DNA of 64,000 nucleotides. Origin: Aureibaculum sp. 2308TA14-22 (GTDB lineage: Bacteria > Bacteroidota > Bacteroidia > Flavobacteriales > Flavobacteriaceae). The translations under genes and the position numbers were made by a program. The notes below the pieces were generated by a model. It worked only from the letters and a program-made list of their open reading frames with translations. It ran no database searches and was not told the origin of the DNA. Shown here one piece after another: positions 1-8,569 of the stretch (the stretch's first letter is position 1; each line of letters starts with the position of its first letter). The stretch spans positions 701,001-765,000 of the forward strand of contig NZ_JBEWXT010000001.1 in assembly GCF_040538665.1 (NCBI RefSeq), given 5' to 3'.

Positions 1-765
1 GGTAAATTTTTCTTGTAATTCTTTAAATTCACTACTAGAAATAACGGGGTTTTTAAAAAAACTACCGCTATTGCCCAATATGGCAGGGTCAGGCAATTTG
101 CTTTGCCGTATGGTAATTACTGCATCAGAAATATTTTTTAGGGTAGGTGTTGTAATTCCATTTTTTTCTAGTTCTGATTGTATAGCACCATAAGAACTGT
201 TTAATATGTGCTTGTTTTTAGTAAGTCTAAAAAACACATTGGTTATAATATATTTTCCTTTCCATTCATTTTTAAAAACGGAATTTCGATAGCCAAATTC
301 ACATTCAGTATTACTAAAAGTTTTGGTGTTACCCGTTGCAATTTCAACAGCTTCAACTGAAATGCAGGTGTCTTTTAGTTCAACACCATAAGCACCAATA
401 TTTTGTATTGGAGCCGTACCTACGTTTCCAGGAATTAGTGACATGTTTTCTACACCTCCAAAATCGTTATTGATGCACCACAATACAAATTGATGCCAGT
501 TTTCGCCCGCAGCAGCTTTTACAATAACATGGTTGTCGTTTTCTTCAACAATTTCAATGCCCTTAAAGGCAATATGTACAACTAATTTTTCAATATCTTT
601 GGTCAATAAGATATTACTGCCGCCACCTAGTACAAAAAAATCTTTTTGTTGTTTTAGAAGTTGCTTTAACTCATCAATAGAAGTTATCGCTATAAATTGT
701 TTGGCGTTAACATCAATTCCAAAGGTATTATACGGTTTTAAAGAGATATTATTTTGAATGTGCAT
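1..765 (-). CDS. murB: UDP-N-acetylenolpyruvoylglucosamine reductase (partial, 3' end outside window)
   Basis: The frame is open on the minus strand from an ATG at 765 to the window edge, 255 codons, so the C-terminus is missing. It starts MHIQNNISLKPYNTFGID and contains the FAD-binding stretch LGGGSNILL, an IPGNVGTAPIQNIGAYG segment, GYRNSVFK and the catalytic-serine motif GSFFKNP near the cut. These are MurB hallmarks. MurB is a cytoplasmic flavoenzyme that reduces UDP-GlcNAc-enolpyruvate with NADPH to UDP-MurNAc in peptidoglycan synthesis. The start ATG overlaps the stop of the upstream aminotransferase gene by one base (TAATG), which suggests coupled translation. The C-terminal catalytic glutamate lies beyond the window and cannot be checked. 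Confidence 0.93.
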   Translation of the reverse strand, partial: MHIQNNISLKPYNTFGIDVNAKQFIAITSIDELKQLLKQQKDFFVLGGGSNILLTKDIEKLVVHIAFKGIEIVEENDNHVIVKAAAGENWHQFVLWCINNDFGGVENMSLIPGNVGTAPIQNIGAYGVELKDTCISVEAVEIATGNTKTFSNTECEFGYRNSVFKNEWKGKYIITNVFFRLTKNKHILNSSYGAIQSELEKNGITTPTLKNISDAVITIRQSKLPDPAILGNSGSFFKNPVISSSEFKELQEKFT

Positions 766-1955
766 TAGTCTGTATAAACTTTTAGAGCTTCTTTTAAGAT
801 ATTGACTGATTGTACCAAACTTTCTTTGTTCAATACATAGGCTATTCTAACTTGGTTTAATCCTACACCAGGGGTAGAGTAGAAGCCACCTGCCGGAGCC
901 ACCATAATAGTTTCTCCGTTTACATCAAAATCCTCCAACAACCATTGGGCAAAATTATCTGTATTCTTTACGGGCAATTCAACTATACAATAAAATGCAC
1001 CTTTGGGCGTACCTACTTTTACACCTTCAATTTTTCGTAGTTCAGCAATCAATGTATTTCGCCGATCCACATATTCAGCAATTACATCATCAAAATAACG
1101 TTGAGGAGTTTCTAAAGCAGCCTCGCTTGCAATTTGTGCCAACGTAGGCGGACTCAATCTGGCTTGTGCAAATTTTAACGCTGTTTCTATCACGGATTTA
1201 TTTTTAGAGACCATACAGCCAATTCTTGCACCGCACATGCTATAACGTTTAGAAACGGAATCAATTACAATAGCATTTTCTTCTAAACCTTCTTCTTGCA
1301 GAATTGAATAATGCTCCAAGCTATCGTAAGTAAATTCTCTATATACTTCATCTGCAATTAAAAATAAATCGTGCTTTTTAACAATTGCGGCTAACTTTTT
1401 AATTTCTTCTTTAGAATATAAATATCCTGTTGGATTGCCTGGGTTACATATTAAAATGGCTTTGGTTTTTGAAGTAATCAATTTCTCAAATTCTTCAATT
1501 GGTGGTAGAGCAAAATTATCGTCAATTTTAGAAACCACTGGTACAATATTTACACTAGAAGCGGTTGAAAATCCGTTGTAATTTGCATAAAAAGGCTCGG
1601 GAATTATTACTTCGTCATCAGCATCCATAATACTTCCAAAAGCAAAAAGTAAGGCTTCACTACCGCCCGTGGTTACAATAATATCATTGTGTTTTACATT
1701 GATTTCATTTTTTGCATAATAATTGGCAATTTTTTCACGATAAACCTCTGAGCCCTCAGATCTAGAATATGCTAAAATATCTAGCGTACTATTTTTAACA
1801 GCTTCTAAAGCTATTTCTGGAGTTTTTATATCGGGCTGACCAATGTTTAAGTGGTATATTTTTTTCCCTTCTTTAAGGGCTTTTTCAGAAAATGGCACCA
1901 ATTTTCTAATTGGTGATTGTGGCATTAATTTTCCTTTTTTTGATACGGACGGCAT
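765..1955 (-). CDS. PLP-dependent class I/II aminotransferase (aspartate aminotransferase-like)
   Basis: 396 residues, the usual size for fold-type I aminotransferases of the AspC/AlaA group. Visible motifs are the substrate-side NPGNPTGYLYS loop, the PLP-phosphate region ADEVYREFTY with the conserved Asp, the Schiff-base lysine in SVSKRYSMCGARIG, and a C-terminal arginine in GLNQVRIAY. It would transfer an amino group between an amino acid and a 2-oxo acid in the cytoplasm; the exact substrate cannot be read from sequence. It is the first gene of a two-gene unit with murB, overlapping it by one base. No specific link between the two activities is apparent. Confidence 0.9.
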   Translation of the reverse strand: MPSVSKKGKLMPQSPIRKLVPFSEKALKEGKKIYHLNIGQPDIKTPEIALEAVKNSTLDILAYSRSEGSEVYREKIANYYAKNEINVKHNDIIVTTGGSEALLFAFGSIMDADDEVIIPEPFYANYNGFSTASSVNIVPVVSKIDDNFALPPIEEFEKLITSKTKAILICNPGNPTGYLYSKEEIKKLAAIVKKHDLFLIADEVYREFTYDSLEHYSILQEEGLEENAIVIDSVSKRYSMCGARIGCMVSKNKSVIETALKFAQARLSPPTLAQIASEAALETPQRYFDDVIAEYVDRRNTLIAELRKIEGVKVGTPKGAFYCIVELPVKNTDNFAQWLLEDFDVNGETIMVAPAGGFYSTPGVGLNQVRIAYVLNKESLVQSVNILKEALKVYTD

Positions 1956-2133
1956 GAATGGTGTTTAAAAGTATTAGAAACACAAAATTGCGAAATTTTA
2001 TTCACTTTTTATAAGAGAACATGAATTATTAAAGTAGGTTTTTCAAAATCTTAAAAAGTTAAAATTTCATAAAAAAGTACAACATATTAAATAATTTACT
2101 AAATTTAGATACGTTTAAATAGAGAGTACACTT

Positions 2134-3459
2134 TTGAAAGCCAGGTTTTTACATATTATTTTACTACTGTTCTTATACGTAAACAGTTATGCCCAAGACA
2201 AATTTAATATTTTAGGTAATAAGGATAGCTATGCGGTGTCCTTTAAAATGATTAACAATTTAATTGTTATCCCTATTGAGGTAAATGGCGAAAAGCTTAA
2301 TTTTTTATTAGACACTGGTATCGATAATTCTTTGCTCATAAATTTAAAGTTAAAGGATTCATTAAACTTAAAGAACGTTGAAGAAGTTCGGTTGAGAGGT
2401 TTGGGTGAGGGAGAACATATTTATGCTATAAAGTCTAAAAACAACTCTTTTAAACTGGGTAAAATTTTTAACAACAATCATATGGTGTATGCCATACATA
2501 GTGAAGATTTAGATCTTTCTTCACGATTGGGTATTGATGTTAACGGTATTATTGGGGGTGATTTGTTTAGAGATTTTATTGTGGAGATAAATTATACTTC
2601 CAAACGTGTAAAGTTTTATAATCCAGATACTTATAAATATAAAGATTGTAAACGATGTGAAGATTTTGACATTCATTTTTATAAAAACAAACCTTACATA
2701 TATGCTACCGTAGATGTTGAAAAGGAAATACCAGTTAAATTATTGATAGACTCTGGAGGCAGTGATGCTCTGTGGCTCTTTGACAAGTCTAGTTTAGATA
2801 TTTCAGTTCCGGAAAGACATTTTAATGATTATTTAGGTAGAGGTTTGAGTGGTAATGTTTATGGCAAGCGAAGCAAGATTAAAAAAATAATGCTAGGCAG
2901 TTATATACTAGAAGATGCTAATGTTGCTTATCCTGATTTTAATTCCATAGAAAAAGCATATAAACATGAAGGAAGAAATGGCTCAATAGGTTCTGAAGTT
3001 TTAAAACGATTTAGAATAGTTTATGATTATCCTAACAAAAGATTAACCATTAAAAAACCGTCAAAATATTTTAATGACCCTTTTTTATATAATATGAGCG
3101 GTGTAGAGTTGGCACATAACGGAAGTGTTTTGGTAGGTGAAAGACAAAAACGCATGGCAAGCCAATTAGGTGGAGGCAACGAAAGTGAACAATCAACTGT
3201 ACAATTAGTGTATAGCTTGGTTTATGCATTAAAACCATCTTACAAAATTGCAGAAATTAGAGAGGATTCTCCGGCAGAGAAAGCAGGATTATTAAAAGGT
3301 GACATCGTAAAAAAAATTAATGGGAGACCAGCTTACGAATATAAATTGCAAGACATTACGTATTTATTCTCCAGTAAAGAGGGTAAAAAAGTAAAATTAG
3401 AAATTGAGCGTGATGGTGTAAAAATGCAATATGATTTTAAACTCAAAAAGCTACTTTAA
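2134..3459 (+). CDS. Retropepsin-like aspartyl protease with C-terminal PDZ domain
   Basis: 441 residues starting with a signal peptide (MKARFLHIILLLFLYVNSYAQ). The start codon is TTG; the signal peptide beginning right there supports it. Two aspartic-protease-like halves follow: a DTG triad at residues 60-62 with a downstream NGIIGGDLFRDF segment, and a DSG triad at 206-208. A PDZ domain occupies roughly 370-441 (DSPAEKAGLLKGDIVKKING). The layout matches the periplasmic or secreted aspartyl protease/PDZ proteins common in Bacteroidetes, where the PDZ may bind substrate C-termini. It is a single-gene unit with a strong hairpin terminator just downstream. Physiological substrate unknown. Confidence 0.82.
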   Translation: MKARFLHIILLLFLYVNSYAQDKFNILGNKDSYAVSFKMINNLIVIPIEVNGEKLNFLLDTGIDNSLLINLKLKDSLNLKNVEEVRLRGLGEGEHIYAIKSKNNSFKLGKIFNNNHMVYAIHSEDLDLSSRLGIDVNGIIGGDLFRDFIVEINYTSKRVKFYNPDTYKYKDCKRCEDFDIHFYKNKPYIYATVDVEKEIPVKLLIDSGGSDALWLFDKSSLDISVPERHFNDYLGRGLSGNVYGKRSKIKKIMLGSYILEDANVAYPDFNSIEKAYKHEGRNGSIGSEVLKRFRIVYDYPNKRLTIKKPSKYFNDPFLYNMSGVELAHNGSVLVGERQKRMASQLGGGNESEQSTVQLVYSLVYALKPSYKIAEIREDSPAEKAGLLKGDIVKKINGRPAYEYKLQDITYLFSSKEGKKVKLEIERDGVKMQYDFKLKKLL

Positions 3460-3483
3460 GCAATAGTAGTAAAGTTAAGAATT

Positions 3484-3513
3484 AAAAAAGCGACCCATTA
3501 AGGTCGCTTTTTT
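3484..3513. terminator. Bidirectional intrinsic terminator
   Basis: Perfect 12-bp inverted repeat AAAAAAGCGACC / GGTCGCTTTTTT around a 6-nt loop, with an A-run on the left and a T-run on the right. It lies between the convergent retropepsin/PDZ gene and the DUF1573 gene and can serve both strands. Confidence 0.85.
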
Positions 3514-3549
3514 AGTATTAAATACTCTACTAAATTTAATCTGTAATTC

Positions 3550-4011
3550 TTATTGCTCTGGGCTAGAAACTATACTTTTTTCGTGCTTTTCTAACTTAGA
3601 CAAGCTACTTTCCTTTTTTACTGTACCACGTACAGGGATAACAATTTTAGGTCTGTCTGCATTAGAAGTAATAGTGATAGATTTTGCTATTTGTCCAACT
3701 CTGTTTGTGTCATACTTCACCGCAATTTCACCACTTTCTCCTGGCATAATTGGTTCTTTTGGTATTGAAGGCACCGTACAACCGCAAGTACTTTTTGCAG
3801 AAGCAATAATTAATGGAGATTTACCTACGTTGGTAAATTTTAATAATCTAATACCGTCAGCATTTCTTTCAATTGTACCATAGTCAACTGTTTTAGTTTC
3901 AAATTTGAATTTTGGAGCGTTAGGGTCAGTTTTGGTAACTGTAGTTTTTTCTTGTGCATTTAACGAAAAACTAATACATCCGATAAATAATAATACTGCT
4001 AATTTTTTCAT
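3550..4011 (-). CDS. DUF1573 domain-containing secreted protein
   Basis: 153 residues with an N-terminal signal peptide ending at QAQ-like NAQ. The body is one immunoglobulin-like DUF1573 domain (about residues 35-130) with the family hallmarks DYGTIERN, LKFTNVGKSPLIIASAKSTC, CGCT and ITSNADRP. The paired cysteines in the STCGCT motif are typical. Members are abundant exported proteins of Bacteroidetes with no settled function, possibly envelope or surface structural proteins. A near-consensus -7 box (TATCTTTA on the minus strand at about 4042-4035) precedes it. It is a single-gene unit. Confidence 0.88.
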   Translation of the reverse strand: MKKLAVLLFIGCISFSLNAQEKTTVTKTDPNAPKFKFETKTVDYGTIERNADGIRLLKFTNVGKSPLIIASAKSTCGCTVPSIPKEPIMPGESGEIAVKYDTNRVGQIAKSITITSNADRPKIVIPVRGTVKKESSLSKLEKHEKSIVSSPEQ

Positions 4012-4147
4012 GTGTTTAGAATTTTTTGATAGTGTAAAGATACAAATTTCTATTAAAAATTATAACGACTAAATTTTATACATATTGTTAGTACAAATGC
4101 CTTATAATTGTAACTTTGCGATTATATTCAAAAATGATACCAAAAAC

Positions 4148-6841
4148 ATGAGTATTCCCTCTAAATACGATGCTAGCCAAGTAGAAAGTAAGTGGTACGA
4201 TTACTGGATGAAAAACAATTACTTTCATTCAGAGCCAAATGAGAAAGAACCTTATACAATTGTAATTCCGCCACCAAATGTTACTGGAATTTTGCACATG
4301 GGGCATATGCTCAACAATACTATACAAGATGTATTAATAAGACGTGCCAGATTACAGGGCAAAAATGCATGTTGGGTGCCAGGGACAGATCATGCCTCAA
4401 TCGCTACCGAGGCAAAAGTAGTTGCTAAACTTAAAGAAGAGGGAATTCAAAAAAATGATTTGTCTCGTGATGAATTTTTAAAACATGCTTGGGATTGGAC
4501 ACATGAATATGGTGGTGTAATTTTAGAACAATTAAAAAAGTTAGGTTGTTCTTGCGATTGGGATAGAACCAAATTCACTATGGATGATGACATGAGTGAA
4601 TCTGTTATCAACGTTTTTATTGACTTATATAATAAAGGATTGATTTATAGAGGTTTTAGAATGGTGAATTGGGATCCAGAAGCAAAAACCACACTATCTG
4701 ATGAAGAAGTAAACTACGAAGAACGTCAAGGAAATCTATATTATATTCAGTATCAAATAGTGGATTCTGATGATTTAACCGATAAGCATAGCAATATGAG
4801 TTCCCCTCCTTCGGAGAGGTTAGGGGAGGCTCTTACCATTGCCACTACCCGTCCTGAAACCATTTTGGGTGATACTGCTATTTGTATTAACCCTAACGAT
4901 GAGCGTTTTACACATTTAAAAGGTAAAAAGGCAATTGTGCCCTTATGCGATAGGGTAATTCCAATAATTGAAGATGAATATGTTGATGTTGAATTTGGTA
5001 CAGGTTGCTTAAAGGTAACTCCAGCACATGATGAAAACGATAAAAACTTAGGCGATAAGCATAACTTAGAAGTTATAGATATTTTTAATGAAGATGCTAC
5101 ATTGAATAGTTTCGGATTACATTATCAAGGCAAAGATAGGTTTGTAGTTCGGAAAGAAATAGCTAAGGAGCTAAAAGAAAAAGGATATTTGGTAAAAACG
5201 GAAAGCCATGTTCACAAAGTGGGTACTTCAGAACGTACTAAAGCGGTTATAGAGCCACGACTTTCTGACCAATGGTTTTTAAAAATGGAAGAGCTGGCAA
5301 AACCAGCTATAAAAGCCGTATTAGAAACCGAAGAGGTAAAGTTTTTCCCAAAAAAGTTTGAAAATACCTACCGACATTGGATGGAAAATATCCGCGATTG
5401 GAACATTTCACGTCAATTGTGGTGGGGACAGCGAATTCCTGCCTATTATTTTGGTGATGGTAAAGAAGATTTTGTAGTTGCAAAAAGTAGGGAAGAAGCT
5501 TATCACAAAGCAATCTCTAAATCTAAAAACTCAAACCTCAAAATTGAAGATTTAAGACAAGATAATGATGTATTAGATACATGGTTTTCATCTTGGTTAT
5601 GGCCAATGAGCGTGTTCGATGGCATCAGAAACCCTGAAAATAAAGATATTCAATATTATTATCCTACCAACGATTTGGTTACCGGCCCAGATATTCTGTT
5701 CTTTTGGGTAGCTAGAATGATAGTTTCAGGCTATGAGTTTAAAAATGAAAAACCGTTTGAAAATGTTTATTTTACTGGGTTGGTACGTGACAAGCAACGT
5801 AGAAAAATGAGCAAGCAGTTGGGTAATTCGCCCGATGCGTTAAAATTGATAGAAAAGTTTGGTGCAGATGGCGTTCGTGTAGGGTTGTTGTTAAGTTCAG
5901 CTGCTGGAAATGATTTAATGTTCGATGAAGATTTATGTCAACAAGGCAAGCAATTTGCCAATAAAATTTGGAATGCTTTTAGACTGGTTAAGGGTTGGGA
6001 AGTAGATGATACCATAGAGCAGCCCAACTCAAGTAAAATTGCCGTTGAATGGTTCGAGGCTAATTTCCAGCAAACGTTAGTGGAATTTGAAGACCATTTT
6101 AGTAAATACAGACTCTCAGATGCTTTAATGGCAACTTATAAACTCATTTGGGATGATTTTGCTTCATGGTTATTGGAAATTGTAAAACCCAATTATGGTA
6201 AGCCAATAGATGCCAAAACCTACAAGAGTGTTATTGCCATTTTTGAAGATAATTTAAAAATATTACACCCTTTTATGCCTTTTTTGACAGAAGAAATCTG
6301 GCAATTCATAGAAGATAGAAGTGCTGAAGATGCCTTAATAGTAGCTTCTTGGCCACAAAACAAAGAGGTAAACACAGATTTAATCAAGCAATTTGACTTT
6401 GCCAAAGATGTGGTTTCCGGTATTAGAAACATCCGTAAAGAAAAGAATATATCATTTAAAGAAACGATTCAATTTTCTGTAATAAACAATGAAAAGGCAT
6501 CGATCATTTTTGATGATGTTATTCAAAAATTAGGAAATTTAGAAAGCATAGAAACTGTAAGTGAGGCAGTACAAGGTGCATTGACTTTTAGGGTAAAATC
6601 TAACGAATATTTTATTCCTATTGCTGGAGCAATTAATGTTGAAGATGAGATTAAGAAACTGACGGAAGAGTTAAATTATACCGAAGGCTTTTTAAAATCC
6701 GTTCAGAAAAAATTAGCTAACGAGCGTTTTGTTTCAAATGCTCCTGAACAGGTTGTGGCGAGTGAAAAACAAAAAGAGGCTGATGCCATTGCTAAAATTG
6801 AAACGTTAAAGACGAGTTTGGCGAGTTTAGCCCATCCCTAA
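4148..6841 (+). CDS. valS: Valine--tRNA ligase
   Basis: Class I aminoacyl-tRNA synthetase that charges tRNA-Val and edits mischarged threonine. I start at ATG 4148 ([20 protein letters not shown], 897 aa), since the upstream TTG would add 21 residues that look non-coding. HIGH is present as HMGH (about residues 50-53), KMSKS as RKMSKQ, the editing-domain motif as [14 protein letters not shown], and the anticodon domain and C-terminal coiled coil follow. Oddities: just before TIATTRPE there is an extra run [11 protein letters not shown] encoded by a GC-rich hairpin repeat (4801-4830), and the final HP plus stop codon lie inside another copy (6831-6860). The enzyme should still be functional because the insert falls in a surface loop of the editing domain (inference). 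Confidence 0.96.
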   Translation: MSIPSKYDASQVESKWYDYWMKNNYFHSEPNEKEPYTIVIPPPNVTGILHMGHMLNNTIQDVLIRRARLQGKNACWVPGTDHASIATEAKVVAKLKEEGIQKNDLSRDEFLKHAWDWTHEYGGVILEQLKKLGCSCDWDRTKFTMDDDMSESVINVFIDLYNKGLIYRGFRMVNWDPEAKTTLSDEEVNYEERQGNLYYIQYQIVDSDDLTDKHSNMSSPPSERLGEALTIATTRPETILGDTAICINPNDERFTHLKGKKAIVPLCDRVIPIIEDEYVDVEFGTGCLKVTPAHDENDKNLGDKHNLEVIDIFNEDATLNSFGLHYQGKDRFVVRKEIAKELKEKGYLVKTESHVHKVGTSERTKAVIEPRLSDQWFLKMEELAKPAIKAVLETEEVKFFPKKFENTYRHWMENIRDWNISRQLWWGQRIPAYYFGDGKEDFVVAKSREEAYHKAISKSKNSNLKIEDLRQDNDVLDTWFSSWLWPMSVFDGIRNPENKDIQYYYPTNDLVTGPDILFFWVARMIVSGYEFKNEKPFENVYFTGLVRDKQRRKMSKQLGNSPDALKLIEKFGADGVRVGLLLSSAAGNDLMFDEDLCQQGKQFANKIWNAFRLVKGWEVDDTIEQPNSSKIAVEWFEANFQQTLVEFEDHFSKYRLSDALMATYKLIWDDFASWLLEIVKPNYGKPIDAKTYKSVIAIFEDNLKILHPFMPFLTEEIWQFIEDRSAEDALIVASWPQNKEVNTDLIKQFDFAKDVVSGIRNIRKEKNISFKETIQFSVINNEKASIIFDDVIQKLGNLESIETVSEAVQGALTFRVKSNEYFIPIAGAINVEDEIKKLTEELNYTEGFLKSVQKKLANERFVSNAPEQVVASEKQKEADAIAKIETLKTSLASLAHP
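4801..4831 (+). repeat. REP-like GC-rich hairpin element, copy 1 (inside valS)
   Basis: CCCCTCC-TTC-GGAGAGG (4803-4819; one C/A mismatch in a 7-bp stem) followed by the tail TTAGGGGAGG. Strikingly GC-rich against AT-rich surroundings. It is read in frame within valS as part of [11 protein letters not shown]. The same stem-plus-TTAGGG tail design recurs at 6831-6860 (opposite orientation), 6951-6977 and 12351-12380, with a related double hairpin at 12265-12294. Confidence 0.7.
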
Positions 6842-6860
6842 CCCTTCCCGAAGGGAAGGG
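6831..6860 (-). repeat. REP-like hairpin element, copy 2 (valS stop codon)
   Basis: Read on the minus strand: CCCTTCCC-TTC-GGGAAGGG, then tail TTAGGGATGGG. The 8-bp stem is perfect with a 3-nt loop (6842-6849 / 6853-6860). On the plus strand the tail supplies the last codons (CAT CCC) and the TAA stop of valS. It may also act as a 3' mRNA hairpin. Confidence 0.72.
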
Positions 6861-6950
6861 AACACTCTTGCGGATAATGAAGGGTAAAATTTTATTGACA
6901 TTTTATAATACAAATGTGAGTACAAAATTTGAAAAAATATAGAATCAAGC

Positions 6951-6978
6951 TCCCCCCTTTCAGAGGGGGTCTAGGGGC
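6951..6978 (+). repeat. REP-like hairpin element, copy 3 (3' end of rluF)
   Basis: A C-run at 6952-6957 pairs with GGGGG at 6965-6969 across a short TTTCAGA loop and is followed by the tail TCTAGGGGC. Same architecture as the other copies. The tail abuts the minus-strand stop codon of rluF (CTA at 6978-6980). Copies 2 and 3 together fill the gap between convergent valS and rluF. Confidence 0.65.
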
Positions 6979-7709
6979 TAATCAACGGTTTTGGTAGAGT
7001 CACTAACCAACTCGTTTAGTTCTTTTAGCTCATTATTGGTCAAATACCGCCATTGACCAATAGGAGTATCCAGATTAACGTTCATAATTCGTACACGTTT
7101 AAGTTTGGTAACGCGATAGTCCAAATATTCGCACATTCTACGAATCTGCCGGTTTAACCCTTGTGTTAAAACGATAGTAAACTGATTTTTATTCAGTTGT
7201 TTTACCTTACACTTACGCGTAACCGTGTCTAAAATAGGAACACCATTGCTCATTTTTTTAATAAAATGGTTGGTAATTGGTTTGTTAACGGTAACTACAT
7301 ATTCTTTTTCGTGATTGTTTCTTGCACGGAGTATTTTATTGACAATATCACCATCGTTGGTTAGAAAAATAAGACCTTCACTCGGTTTGTCCAATCTACC
7401 AATAGGAAAAATTCGTGATGGGTAATTGATATAGTCGATAATATTGTCTTTTTCAACACGAGTGTCCGTAGTACAAACAATACCAATAGGCTTGTTAAAC
7501 GCAATATAAACAGGTTTGCTTTTTGGCTCAGATATGAGTTTTCCGTTTACTCGGACTTCATCATCGGGCATAATTTTTGTGCCAAGTTCAGGTACTTTTC
7601 CGTTAATGGTTACGCGGCCTTTGTTAATCAGCTTGTCGGCTGCCCTTCTTGAGCAATAGCCTACCTCGCTGAGGTATTTGTTAATTCGAGTTCCGTCGGT
7701 TTTGTTCAC
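6978..7709 (-). CDS. rluF: 23S rRNA pseudouridine synthase of the RsuA/RluF family
   Basis: 243 residues. An N-terminal S4 RNA-binding domain ([30 protein letters not shown]) is followed by the pseudouridine synthase domain with the catalytic aspartate in [15 protein letters not shown]. The segments [29 protein letters not shown] and [28 protein letters not shown] match RluF more closely than RsuA or RluB. The expected role is isomerisation of a uridine in 23S rRNA (E. coli RluF targets the U2604 region). The stop codon touches a hairpin repeat. Subfamily assignment is from memory of motifs. Confidence 0.85.
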   Translation of the reverse strand: MNKTDGTRINKYLSEVGYCSRRAADKLINKGRVTINGKVPELGTKIMPDDEVRVNGKLISEPKSKPVYIAFNKPIGIVCTTDTRVEKDNIIDYINYPSRIFPIGRLDKPSEGLIFLTNDGDIVNKILRARNNHEKEYVVTVNKPITNHFIKKMSNGVPILDTVTRKCKVKQLNKNQFTIVLTQGLNRQIRRMCEYLDYRVTKLKRVRIMNVNLDTPIGQWRYLTNNELKELNELVSDSTKTVD

Positions 7710-7743
7710 TTGGTTAAATTATTTGTTGCAAAATAAAAAGAAA

Positions 7744-7771
7744 AAACCCATTGAGCAAAGTCAATGGGTTT
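7744..7771 (-). terminator. Intrinsic terminator of the zinc-ribbon-like gene
   Basis: Perfect 11-bp stem AAACCCATTGA / TCAATGGGTTT with a 6-nt loop. On the minus strand it is followed by a T-rich run (TTTTTTCTTTTT). It lies directly after the gene ending at 7796 and before rluF, so it separates the two transcripts. Confidence 0.85.
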
Positions 7772-7795
7772 ATATTATTTAGTTGAGGTGAGTTA

Positions 7796-8566
7796 TTAAG
7801 AAAATAACTTTTCCATTTTTTGTTGTTCTTCGGCTGCCAATTGAGCATCTACTAGAATTCTACCACTATGCTCGTCAGTAGTAATTTTTTTACGAGTTGC
7901 AATTTCAACAATTTGTTGCGGTGGAATGGTAAAGAAAGATCCTCCAGAAGCCCCTCGTTCTACAGGTACTACCGCCAATCCGTTCTTAACATTTTTCCTT
8001 ATACGACTGTAGGCATTCAGCAAACGTTCATCAATCATTTTGCCATACTCTTTTAGCTTTTTCTCTAACATTTTTTCCTCTTTCTCCGTCTCTTTCAATA
8101 TAGCGTCCAACTCACCTTTTTTATGTTTAAGATGGGTCTCTTTATCTTTCAGTTTTTCTTTAGCAGCATCAATTATTTCGTTTTTTTGCTCAATTTTTGC
8201 AGAAAATTCTTTGATGTGTTTTTCTGCCAATTCTATTTCAAGTTCTTGAAATTCAATTTCTTTGCTAATAGAATCAAACTCTCTATTATTTCTTACGTTT
8301 TTTTGCTGCGTAGTGTATTTCTTAATTAAAGCTTTTGCTTCTTCAATTGTGTTTTTTCTGTTTTTAATACTGGTTTCTAGGTTTTCAATTTCATTATTGA
8401 AGTTGTTTAACCTCGTATTTAAACCTTCAATTTCATCTTCTAAATCTTCAACTTCCAATGGTAATTCACCACGTGTACTCTTAATTTCATCAATTCTAGA
8501 ATCAATCAATTGTAAATCGTATAAAGCTCTTAATTTATCTTCTACGGTTAATTCTTTTTTTGCCAT
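7796..8566 (-). CDS. Coiled-coil protein with degenerate C4 zinc-ribbon domain
   Basis: 256 residues. Residues about 20-180 form a long Lys/Glu-rich antiparallel coiled coil. The C-terminus (GASGGSFFTIPPQQIVEIATRKKITTDEHSGRILVD) aligns by shape with the C4-type zinc ribbon (zf-RING_7) of the family, but the four zinc cysteines are absent, replaced by Ala, Ser, Thr/Asp and Ser. Family members are putative nucleic-acid or ribosome-associated proteins of unknown role. The gene lies 3 bp after the Nif3 gene, a pairing common in bacteria, and ends at a strong terminator. The loss of cysteines suggests a structural or partner-binding role (inference). Confidence 0.8.
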   Translation of the reverse strand: MAKKELTVEDKLRALYDLQLIDSRIDEIKSTRGELPLEVEDLEDEIEGLNTRLNNFNNEIENLETSIKNRKNTIEEAKALIKKYTTQQKNVRNNREFDSISKEIEFQELEIELAEKHIKEFSAKIEQKNEIIDAAKEKLKDKETHLKHKKGELDAILKETEKEEKMLEKKLKEYGKMIDERLLNAYSRIRKNVKNGLAVVPVERGASGGSFFTIPPQQIVEIATRKKITTDEHSGRILVDAQLAAEEQQKMEKLFS

Positions 8567-8569
8567 TTG

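Noticed and set aside
533..757. Plus-strand open frame of 74 codons
   Set aside because: Antisense to murB, which is well supported on the minus strand.
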